From Candidatus Omnitrophota bacterium (lineage in GTDB: Bacteria > Omnitrophota > Gorgyraeia > Aquiviventales > Aquiviventaceae), in the NCBI GenBank assembly GCA_016206565.1, contig JACQRG010000014.1, forward strand, positions 1 through 5,716: 5,716 nucleotides of DNA, written 5' to 3'. How positions within the stretch are numbered: position 1 is the stretch's first letter; each line of letters starts with the position of its first letter. A model generated the notes under the pieces. It saw nothing but the letters and a program-made list of their open reading frames with translations, was not told where the DNA came from and made no database searches. A program made the position numbers and the translations under genes. Of the stretch, positions 1 to 5,438 are shown one piece after another.

Positions 1-1406
1 CCCAGGGGATGAAGGCCTCGCTGATCTCGCGCGAGGTGATCGCCGACTCCATCGAGCTCACCGGCATGGCGTACGCCTTCGACGCCGCGGTGGTGATCGT
101 GGGTTGCGACAAGACGATCCCGGCGGGCGCGATGGCGCTCGCGCGGCTCAACCTCCCCGGCCTCGTGCTCTACTCGGGCTCGATCGCGCCCGGCGTGTGG
201 GAGGGTCACGACGTCACGATCCAGGATGTCTTCGAGGGGGTGGGGGCGTGCGCAGCCGGCCGCATGAGCCTCAAGGATCTGCGGCGGCTCGAGGACCGGG
301 CGTGTCCCGGCCCCGGGGCGTGCGGCGGGCAGTTCACCGCCAACACCATGGCGATGGCCATCGAGGTGCTCGGGCTCTCGCCCATGGGCAGTGCCAGCGT
401 GCCGGCGATGGATCCGCTTAAGCGGGACGTAGCCTTCGACGCCGGCCGCCTGGTCATGCAGGCGCTGCGCAAGGGGCTGCGCCCCAGGCGGATCGTCACG
501 CGCCAGGCGCTGGAGAACGCCATCGCGGCGGTGGCCGCGACCGGCGGGTCCACGAACAGCGTGCTGCACCTGCTGGCGATCGCGCGCGAAGCCGGCGTGC
601 GGCTGACGATTGACGACTTTGACCGCATCAGCCGGCGCACGCCCCTGCTGGCGGACTTAAAGCCCTGGGGGCGGTTCGTCGCCACCGACCTGTACCACGC
701 GGGCGGGATCGCGCTGGTGGCCAAGCGCCTCCTGGACGCCAAGCTCCTGCATCGCGCGGCCCTGACGATCACCGGCCGCACGATCGGCGAGGAGGCCCGG
801 CGGGCCAAGGAGACCCCGCGCCAGCAGGTGGTGCGTCCGCTGGGCCGCCCGCTGCAGTCCAGCGGCGGGCTGGTCATCCTGCACGGCAACCTCGCCCCGG
901 AAGGCTGCGTGGTGAAGATCACCGGCCATGAGCCGATGCGGTTCCGCGGCCCGGCCCGCGTGTTCAACTGCGAGGAAGACGCGTTCGCCGCGGTGCAGCG
1001 CCGGCGCATCAAGCCCGGCGATGTGGTGGTGGTGCGCTACGAGGGCCCCAAGGGCGGGCCGGGCATGCGCGAGATGCTCGGCGTCACCGCGGCAATCGTC
1101 GGCCAGGGGCTGGGCGAGAACGTGGCGCTGCTGACCGACGGCCGGTTCTCCGGCGCGACGCGCGGCCTGATGGCCGGCCACGTCTCACCGGAGGCGGCCC
1201 GCGGCGGGCTCATCGCGCTGCTGCGCGACGGCGATCTCGTGACCTTCGATGTGAAGGGGCGCCGCCTGGACGCGCAGCTGCCGGCGGCCGAGCTGCGCCG
1301 CCGCCTGGCGCGCTGGCGCGCGCCGAAGGCTCGCTTTGCCAGCGGGGTCATGGCCAAATACGCCCGGCTGGTTTCGAGCGCATCCGAAGGGGCGATCACC
1401 GGTTGA
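1..1406 (+). CDS. ilvD: Dihydroxy-acid dehydratase, 5'-truncated by window edge
   Basis: This cytoplasmic iron-sulphur enzyme dehydrates 2,3-dihydroxy-isovalerate and 2,3-dihydroxy-3-methylvalerate to the keto acids that precede valine, leucine and isoleucine. The reading frame is open from base 3, so the ATG at 9 is probably internal: family members have about 100 residues before the equivalent of the visible segment KASLISREVIADSIE, and about 560 in total. Numbering from that ATG, both family signatures are present: CDKTIPAGAM (residues 33-42, with cluster cysteine C33) and ALLTDGRFSGAT (373-384, with the proposed catalytic base S381). GACGGQFTANTM supplies a second cluster cysteine, C105. 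TGGSTN and GGPGMREML are also typical. The frame is intact to TGA at 1404-1406, and I see no sign of decay. Related sugar-acid dehydratases share the fold, but the motif set fits IlvD better. A tRNA-Leu follows 9 bases later. Confidence 0.95.
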   Translation, partial: QGMKASLISREVIADSIELTGMAYAFDAAVVIVGCDKTIPAGAMALARLNLPGLVLYSGSIAPGVWEGHDVTIQDVFEGVGACAAGRMSLKDLRRLEDRACPGPGACGGQFTANTMAMAIEVLGLSPMGSASVPAMDPLKRDVAFDAGRLVMQALRKGLRPRRIVTRQALENAIAAVAATGGSTNSVLHLLAIAREAGVRLTIDDFDRISRRTPLLADLKPWGRFVATDLYHAGGIALVAKRLLDAKLLHRAALTITGRTIGEEARRAKETPRQQVVRPLGRPLQSSGGLVILHGNLAPEGCVVKITGHEPMRFRGPARVFNCEEDAFAAVQRRRIKPGDVVVVRYEGPKGGPGMREMLGVTAAIVGQGLGENVALLTDGRFSGATRGLMAGHVSPEAARGGLIALLRDGDLVTFDVKGRRLDAQLPAAELRRRLARWRAPKARFASGVMAKYARLVSSASEGAITG

Positions 1407-1415
1407 GTTATGTTT

Positions 1416-1497
1416 GCTGGGGTGGCGGAACTGGCAGACGCACTGGCTTGAGGGGCCAGCGGGGCAACCCATAAGGGTTCAAATCCCTTCCCCAGCA
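1416..1497 (+). tRNA. tRNA-Leu (anticodon GAG)
   Basis: The full cloverleaf can be drawn. The acceptor stem GCTGGGG (1416-1422) pairs perfectly with CCCCAGC (1490-1496). The D stem is GCG/CGC (1425-1427, 1439-1441). The anticodon stem is CTGGC/GCCAG around the loop TTGAGGG, which places anticodon GAG at 1450-1452. A 13-base variable arm (1460-1472) contains a GGG/CCC hairpin, as expected for class II leucine tRNAs. The T stem AAGGG/CCCTT encloses TTCAAAT. The discriminator is A1497, also normal for tRNA-Leu. The gene reads CUC and CUU codons. The next bases are CGT, so the 3' CCA is not encoded and must be added by CCA-adding enzyme. No promoter is evident in the 9 bases after ilvD, so it may be processed from an ilvD transcript. 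Confidence 0.97.
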
Positions 1498-1516
1498 CGT
1501 ATTCTTTGCACGTATT
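1495..1516 (+). repeat. Short direct repeat at the tRNA 3' end
   Basis: The 9-mer GCACGTATT occurs at 1495-1503, overlapping the last bases of the tRNA, and again at 1508-1516, where it runs into TTTTT (1515-1519). The copies are 13 bases apart. An ACGT/ACGT pairing of only 4 bp (1497-1500 with 1510-1513) just before the T run could act as a weak stop or processing signal for the tRNA transcript. I see no integrase or element boundary, so an attachment site is unlikely. The repeat may be chance. Confidence 0.4.
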
Positions 1517-1534
1517 TTTCATCCGCACGGTATC

Positions 1535-1563
1535 TTGACAATTCGTTCCATCCTTGTTAGGGT
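1535..1563 (+). promoter_or_regulatory. Sigma-70-type promoter with extended -10
   Basis: A perfect -35 box TTGACA (1535-1540) is followed by a 17-base spacer and TAGGGT (1558-1563). The -10 box matches TATAAT at only three of six positions, but it is preceded by TGT (1555-1557), an extended -10 TGn element that commonly compensates. The segment is clearly more AT-rich than the flanking genes. The predicted start is near 1570, giving a leader of about 170 bases before the GTG at 1740. It is the only good promoter I see upstream of the three-gene operon. Confidence 0.7.
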
Positions 1564-1588
1564 GAAACAGTTGCGGCGGATAGTGGCA

Positions 1589-1617
1589 GCAGGGGAGGTG
1601 CAGGCATGGACCCCTGC
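1589..1617 (+). promoter_or_regulatory. Hairpin pairing part of a Shine-Dalgarno sequence
   Basis: GCAGGGG (1589-1595) is perfectly complementary to CCCCTGC (1611-1617), a 7-bp GC-rich stem with a 15-base loop. Four bases of the strong ribosome binding site GGGGAGG (1592-1598) are in the stem. The ATG at 1606-1608 sits in the loop. Folding would therefore limit initiation on the small ORF that starts there. AGGGGA and ATGGA in this hairpin resemble the GGA motifs bound by CsrA-type regulators, but that link is speculative. Confidence 0.5.
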
Positions 1618-1743
1618 AAGGTTCGCGTGGTGACGACAAGCTTCTCACGGCATAATCCAAATGGCCCGACGTCTTCCCAAGGGGATCATCTCCTTGGGTT
1701 TTTTGTGGCCGCGGATGGCCAGCGCGAGGAGGGTATAGCGTGA
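1606..1743 (+). CDS. Possible 45-residue leader peptide overlapping the terminator
   Basis: ATG at 1606 is preceded, with a 7-base gap, by the strong ribosome binding site GGGGAGG (1592-1598). The frame runs 45 codons to TGA at 1741-1743, encoding a peptide that begins MDPCKVRVV and ends REEGIA. The stop overlaps the GTG start of the next gene in a GTGA arrangement typical of translational coupling. The frame passes through the intrinsic terminator, so a translating ribosome would open that hairpin. Against it being a normal gene, I recognise no family, no membrane segment or run of regulatory codons is seen, and GC at third positions is about 60%, well below the neighbouring genes. It may be a true leader ORF or a chance frame within a noncoding leader. 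Confidence 0.35.
   Translation: MDPCKVRVVTTSFSRHNPNGPTSSQGDHLLGFFVAADGQREEGIA
1676..1704 (+). terminator. Strong intrinsic terminator
   Basis: CCCAAGG (1676-1682) pairs with CCTTGGG (1692-1698). A G-U pair and a G-C pair extend the stem to 9 bp, closing a 5-base loop ATCAT. Six T residues follow directly (1699-1704). It lies 36 bases upstream of the operon's GTG start and downstream of the promoter at 1535-1563. It must therefore either end a separate short transcript or attenuate the operon. Confidence 0.85.
1727..1733 (+). promoter_or_regulatory. Shine-Dalgarno site AGGAGGG
   Basis: AGGAGGG ends 6 bases before the GTG at 1740. This near-perfect site supports the GTG start of the coiled-coil gene and lies after the terminator, so it is present only on read-through transcripts. 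Confidence 0.8.
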
Positions 1744-2417
1744 GCCGCGTGCGCCGAGTGTTGGTGCTGTTGGCAGGCGTCGCCTTGGCCGGCCTCGCAC
1801 TGATGGAAGATACGGGCCGGCGACGGGCCGAAGACCAGTTGGGTGCTGCGGTGGCGGCCCAGCAGCAATTGGAAGCGCGGTTTGAGCGCGCGCTGGCCAG
1901 CTATCAGGACCTGGGCCGCGCGCTGGCCCAGGAGCGATCGCTTGCGGCCCAGCTGACCGCCGACCTGGCCCGGCGCGGCAAGGAGCTGGATGAGGCGATG
2001 CTGCAGCTTGCCGACCAGTCGCGGGTCGCACGGGAGCTGCAGGGGCGGCTGGCCAACGTGCAGGCGCAGACCGAGCAGCTCCAGGGGGAATTGGCCTCCA
2101 GCCTGGACGCCCGCGCGTCGGCGGATGGCTCGACCGGCGACGGATCCGTTGAGCTGCAGCGCATCGTCGTGACGGACGGCCAGCAGAGCGGATTCAAGGG
2201 GCGCGTGGTCTCGGTGCACCCGGAATGGGATTTCATCGTGATTGACTTAGGATGGGATGCGGTGAAAATCGGCGAGACGATTTCGATTTACCGCAACGAG
2301 CAGCTGCTCGGCAAGGCGCGGATCGAACGCGTGCAAGAGGGCGTGTGCGCCGCCACGGTGCTGCCTGAGTGGAGCGCCGGCGCCATTCACGTCAACGACC
2401 TGGTGCGGGTCCTGTAA
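1740..2417 (+). CDS. Membrane-anchored periplasmic coiled-coil protein with beta-rich C-terminal domain
   Basis: This 225-residue protein has no function I can name. Residues 7-22 form an uncleaved-looking N-terminal membrane anchor behind the basic start MSRVRR, which predicts the rest is periplasmic. Residues 28-122 are an alanine-, glutamine- and leucine-rich coiled coil, followed by a Ser/Gly/Asp linker near 123-137. Residues 150-225 form a compact beta-rich domain (GRVVSVHPEWDFIVIDLG, GETISIYRNEQLLGKARIE, NDLVRVL) of the kind seen at the C-terminus of FlgT-like and other envelope proteins, probably an SH3-like barrel that binds protein or wall. The GTG start is chosen for its strong Shine-Dalgarno site. 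The gene is first in the operon, with only 6 bases to the next ATG. Oligomerisation through the coil and partnership with the two downstream coiled-coil proteins are inferred. Confidence 0.85.
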   Translation: MSRVRRVLVLLAGVALAGLALMEDTGRRRAEDQLGAAVAAQQQLEARFERALASYQDLGRALAQERSLAAQLTADLARRGKELDEAMLQLADQSRVARELQGRLANVQAQTEQLQGELASSLDARASADGSTGDGSVELQRIVVTDGQQSGFKGRVVSVHPEWDFIVIDLGWDAVKIGETISIYRNEQLLGKARIERVQEGVCAATVLPEWSAGAIHVNDLVRVL

Positions 2418-2423
2418 CGAGCC

Positions 2424-4487
2424 ATGAGCCTGCGCCGCGTTCGCCGTCCCGCCCGCGCCGCCGCGCTGTGCCTCGCGCTGGGGATCGCAGCACTCCTCGG
2501 CCGTCCCGCCGGCGCCGCCGAGACCGCGCCGTCCGGCTCGCCGGCGCCCGGCAAGACGGTCCTGGTGCTGAAGCTCGCCGCGAAGGAAGCGCTCGACATC
2601 CGCACGGCGTTTCAGGAGAATCCCCCGACGCTGTCGCTGGAGTTTCCCGCTCGCCGGGTGGTGGCGTCGCTGCCGGATCGCTCGGTGCTCGAACGCGGCA
2701 TCATTCAGGAGATCGCCGCTCGCTACGACCCCTCCGAAAGCCGCAACGCAGCGCGGTTCCTTCAAGGGCTCGACATCCGGCTCACGGCGCCCTACGCCTA
2801 TCAGGTGCGCTCCGAAGCCGGGCGGGTGATCGTGGAGATCACGCATCCGTCCGCGGCCGGACCGGAGGCATTTGAGGTGGGCCTCAGCGGCGGCACCATC
2901 ATCCATTCGCTGCGGGCTCCCCCGATGAGCGACCGGTTCCGGGCGATGCAGGAGGCGATGGCCAAGGCCACCCCGAAGCCCTGGACCCTGCGCTGGTCCC
3001 GTTCCTCCGAGCCGGCCGCACCACGGCCGGCTCCGCAGCCGGCTGCGCGGCCCGCCGTGGCGGACCGGTCTCAGGAACGCGCCCTTGCCACCGCACCCGC
3101 CTCCGCGTCCTTCACCGCGCCATCACCTGCGCCGGCGCGTCAGGGGGAGGCGTGGACCATCCTGGGCTGGCTGGCGGTCGGCATGATCGGCGCCGGCATC
3201 TGGTGGCTCGCCGCGCGGTCACGGACCGGGCGCTGGGGCGGCCTGAAGCGGATCGCTGAGGAGGCAGGCGGCCGCGCGTCTTCCGCCATGGCGCTCATGG
3301 AGCAGCTCGTGTGGCAGGCGTGCGAGCCGCAAGGCTACCACCGGGTCAGGAGCGTGGAGCTGCAGCTGCCTGCCGGGACGCTCCGCATCATCGTGCGGGA
3401 GGGGGCGAAGGCCGGGCTGCTGTGCGTGGGCAACGGCCCCTTCTATGAGAAGCAAAGCATCGAGCGGTTCGTGGCGGCCCTCCATGCAGCCGATGTGGAG
3501 CGGGGATTCCTGGCGGCGTCAGGCGCCTTCACGGTGCCGGCGCAGCGATTGGCGAAGGACCACCAGGTGGCGCTGATCGGCCGCGCCGAGCTGGTGGAGC
3601 TGCTCAGCGCCGGCGCGACGAGCGAGTACGTGGCCAAGCAGCTCGAGTACCTGCAGGTGCGCCTGGACGAGGCCAAGGAAACGCTGCGCCAGTACGCCGG
3701 CGAGCTGGACACCCTGCGCCGGCAGCGCAACGAGGCCAGCTGGTACCTCGGCGAGGAGCGGGCGAGGAGCGGCAAGCTGGAGGCCGAGTTCGAGGCGCTG
3801 CGCCAGGAGCTGCGCTGGCAGCACGCGGATGTCCAGCGCTGGGAGCAGGAGGCCGTCGCGCTGCGCAAGCACTGGGAGGAGAGCGAGTGGTATTTGGGCG
3901 AGTCGAAGGCGCGGGTGGGTTTCCTGGACTCGCAGGTTGCCGCCCTCCAGGAGGCCGCCTCGCGCGCCGAGGTCGCCGAGCATGACCAGGAGGATTTGAC
4001 GCAAGAGCTGGAGGATCAGCGGCTGCGCACCGCCGCGCTGGAAGCGCAGGTGCGCGGCCTGCAGCAGGCGCTGGCCAAGACCGAGTACGAAGCGCAGACC
4101 TGGAAGAGCGAGCTGGACGCGCTCAAGGGTCGGCTGGACGCGGCAGCCGAGTCAGACGAGCGGCGCCGGTTCTCGCGCCGCCAGATCCCCGAGGCGCTCG
4201 TGGAATTGAGCCAGGACGGACAGGAGCTCCTGTTCAAGGGGCCGCTGCGGGATCTGAGCGGCATGGGCATCGGGTTGGATTCCGAGCGCGAGATCCCCTC
4301 CCACACCGCGCTGCGCGCGCGCCTCCTCCTGCCAGGCTTCACGGAGCCGATCGAGTCCAAGGCGCGCGTCATCTGGCAGCGGATGGATGTGGGCACGACC
4401 CGCTACCAGAGCGGCTGCCGGTTGCTGGGACTCACCCCCACGGCGCGGCGCCGCATTGACGAGCTGGTGCAGCAGAGCCCTTCGTGA
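2424..4487 (+). CDS. AMIN-like / TM / Mrr-like / coiled-coil / PilZ multidomain membrane protein
   Basis: This 687-residue protein probably links the periplasm to cytoplasmic c-di-GMP. Visible parts are: a signal sequence (1-32, basic start, cleavage-like AGA-A); an AMIN-like beta domain (about 44-142, containing AYQVRSEAGRVIVEI), a type that anchors amidases and secretins in the periplasm; a Pro/Ala-rich linker (195-240); a transmembrane helix (244-264) followed by basic RSRTGRWGGLKR, which places the remainder in the cytoplasm; a Mrr-like nuclease-fold domain (about 285-396) lacking the expected catalytic Q/E-x-K; a coiled coil (about 400-577) with a 49-residue WYLGE repeat; and a PilZ domain (579-683). 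The PilZ domain has both c-di-GMP-binding motifs, RRRFSRR (580-586) and DLSGMG (610-615). It starts 6 bases after the previous stop, with no clear Shine-Dalgarno site, suggesting coupled translation. The PilZ call is firm, the AMIN call likely, and the Mrr-like call moderate. Confidence 0.88.
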   Translation: MSLRRVRRPARAAALCLALGIAALLGRPAGAAETAPSGSPAPGKTVLVLKLAAKEALDIRTAFQENPPTLSLEFPARRVVASLPDRSVLERGIIQEIAARYDPSESRNAARFLQGLDIRLTAPYAYQVRSEAGRVIVEITHPSAAGPEAFEVGLSGGTIIHSLRAPPMSDRFRAMQEAMAKATPKPWTLRWSRSSEPAAPRPAPQPAARPAVADRSQERALATAPASASFTAPSPAPARQGEAWTILGWLAVGMIGAGIWWLAARSRTGRWGGLKRIAEEAGGRASSAMALMEQLVWQACEPQGYHRVRSVELQLPAGTLRIIVREGAKAGLLCVGNGPFYEKQSIERFVAALHAADVERGFLAASGAFTVPAQRLAKDHQVALIGRAELVELLSAGATSEYVAKQLEYLQVRLDEAKETLRQYAGELDTLRRQRNEASWYLGEERARSGKLEAEFEALRQELRWQHADVQRWEQEAVALRKHWEESEWYLGESKARVGFLDSQVAALQEAASRAEVAEHDQEDLTQELEDQRLRTAALEAQVRGLQQALAKTEYEAQTWKSELDALKGRLDAAAESDERRRFSRRQIPEALVELSQDGQELLFKGPLRDLSGMGIGLDSEREIPSHTALRARLLLPGFTEPIESKARVIWQRMDVGTTRYQSGCRLLGLTPTARRRIDELVQQSPS

Positions 4488-4508
4488 GCCGTCGCGCCGC
4501 AAAGAGCC

Positions 4509-5432
4509 ATGCAAGAGCGACGGATCACGATTCGTCTTGAGCATCCCGCCCGGGCCCACTACTGCCCGGCCGACGACCTGCTGCCGCGCGACGGGCGGCT
4601 GGAGAACCTCAGCGAGCGCGGCGCCAAAGTCTGGGTGCATGAGGCCCATCGCCGCGGCGAGCGCATCACCATCACGTTTCCCCTCCAAGGCACCGACAGC
4701 CTGGTGACGGCCACCGGCACCGTGCACTGGTCCAGCAAGCGGCTCCTCGGGCGCCCCCGGCATGCCGTCGGCCTGGAATGGCGTTCGATGGATGAGCGCG
4801 CGCGGCAGCGCCTGCAGGAGTTCCTGGGCGGCGACCGCTGGCCCGGCGCGCCAGCGAAGCGCCGGCGCCGCACCGGCGTCATCGTCCTGGCCCTCGGCGC
4901 GGCCGTGGTGGGCCTGGGCGTCTCAGCCCGCTGGACCGCGGGCCTGATGGATCACAACCGGCGGCTCGGCGGCGCCGTCGAGCAGCGGAACATGGTCATC
5001 GGCACGCTCTCGCAGCGGGAGGAGGTCCTGCGCGCCGAGCTGGACATGGCCAAGGGACAGCTCGACGCGACCAGCCGGGAGATCGCGCAGCTTGATGGGC
5101 AGGCGCGCGAGCTCGAGACGCTGCTAGGAAGCCTGACCCAGGATGTGGGGCGCGTCCAGCGCTCGTATGCGCAGGCGCAGCAAGAGCGCCGCGCGCTGGC
5201 CGAGCAGCTCGTCGCGCTGGAGCGCAACCGGGCGGAGCTCATCCGGCGCCTGACCCTGGCCGAGGAATTGCGGCTGGCGGTGCGGGAAGCCATTGAGTCC
5301 CGGCAGGCCCTGCGCCAGGCCCCTGCGACGGCGCTCCGGGCACCTCCTCCCTGGCCGGGCAATTTCGGGTTTGTGATCCGCGACGGCCGTTCGACCATCC
5401 CGCCGTCAACGGCGGCCGACCCGCCTTCCTAA
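4509..5432 (+). CDS. PilZ domain, transmembrane, periplasmic coiled-coil protein
   Basis: This 307-residue protein has an N-terminal PilZ domain (about 1-107). Both ligand motifs are present: RITIR (5-9, RxxxR) and NLSERG (33-38, NxSxxG). The domain is expected to bind c-di-GMP in the cytoplasm. A basic cluster KRRRR (117-121) precedes one transmembrane helix (about 123-141), so the positive-inside rule places the C-terminal part in the periplasm. That part is a long coiled coil (about 150-270) and a Pro-rich tail with NFGFVIRDGRSTIPP (about 285-299). This orientation is the reverse of the upstream PilZ protein, whose coil is cytoplasmic. The gene starts 21 bases after the previous stop, with only a weak AAAGAG site, and is last in the operon. 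It ends 6 bases from the convergent GGDEF gene. I know no named family; a c-di-GMP signal relay across the inner membrane is inferred. Confidence 0.87.
   Translation: MQERRITIRLEHPARAHYCPADDLLPRDGRLENLSERGAKVWVHEAHRRGERITITFPLQGTDSLVTATGTVHWSSKRLLGRPRHAVGLEWRSMDERARQRLQEFLGGDRWPGAPAKRRRRTGVIVLALGAAVVGLGVSARWTAGLMDHNRRLGGAVEQRNMVIGTLSQREEVLRAELDMAKGQLDATSREIAQLDGQARELETLLGSLTQDVGRVQRSYAQAQQERRALAEQLVALERNRAELIRRLTLAEELRLAVREAIESRQALRQAPATALRAPPPWPGNFGFVIRDGRSTIPPSTAADPPS
5400..5415. other. GC-rich hairpin near the convergent gene ends
   Basis: CCGCCG (5400-5405) pairs perfectly with CGGCGG (5410-5415) around a TCAA tetraloop, inside the last codons of the PilZ/coiled-coil gene. Neither strand has a T run after it, so it is not a standard intrinsic terminator. 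As the only compact hairpin at this convergent junction, it might slow polymerase from either side or protect 3' ends. It could equally be a by-product of GC-rich coding sequence. Confidence 0.25.
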
Positions 5433-5438
5433 CCCCCC

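Larger units (their letters stand above)
1570..1704 (+). ncRNA. Short structured leader transcript, possible sRNA or attenuator RNA
   Basis: Between the predicted start near 1570 and the terminator T run ending at 1704 lies a transcript of about 135 bases with several potential hairpins: 1589-1595 with 1611-1617, a small GTGA/TCAC pairing (1630-1633 with 1645-1648), and the terminator itself. It could be released as a small RNA when termination succeeds, or act as the 5' leader of the operon when polymerase reads through. I found no hallmark of SRP RNA, 6S RNA, RNase P, tmRNA, or either c-di-GMP riboswitch class. The exact 5' end is inferred from the promoter. Confidence 0.45.

Noticed and set aside
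1..8. ilvD looking like an N-terminally deleted gene starting at ATG 9
   Set aside because: The frame is open to the window edge and reads into the conserved family segment, so the missing N-terminus is a window cut and not a deletion.
1495..1516. Phage or island attachment site at the tRNA 3' end
   Set aside because: There is only a 9-base tandem-like repeat, no integrase or second distant copy is in view, and the downstream genes share the composition of the rest.
1336..1560. A 74-codon plus-strand frame running through the tRNA
   Set aside because: It overlaps the end of ilvD and the whole tRNA-Leu, has no plausible ribosome site, and its product has no family features.
1564..1704. A c-di-GMP riboswitch in the leader of the PilZ operon
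   Set aside because: It would fit the theme, but neither the class I core (GGGCAAACC-type and GGGACGCAAAGCC-type elements) nor the class II pseudoknot motifs can be found.
1564..1704. SRP RNA or 6S RNA in the short transcript
   Set aside because: There is no GGTCAGG/GGAAG SRP loop and no complementary ends with a central bubble as in 6S RNA.
2247..2906. Long minus-strand open frames opposite the operon (also near 4152-4763, 3519-4004, 4952-5398)
   Set aside because: They are shadows of GC-rich plus-strand genes: their residues are Arg/Ala/Ser/Pro-rich, they show no domain motifs, and the plus strand has clear domains in the same places.
3276..3611. An active Mrr-type restriction enzyme or defence gene
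   Set aside because: The catalytic Q/E-x-K lysine is missing and the domain is embedded in a membrane-bound PilZ protein with no methylase or defence neighbours.
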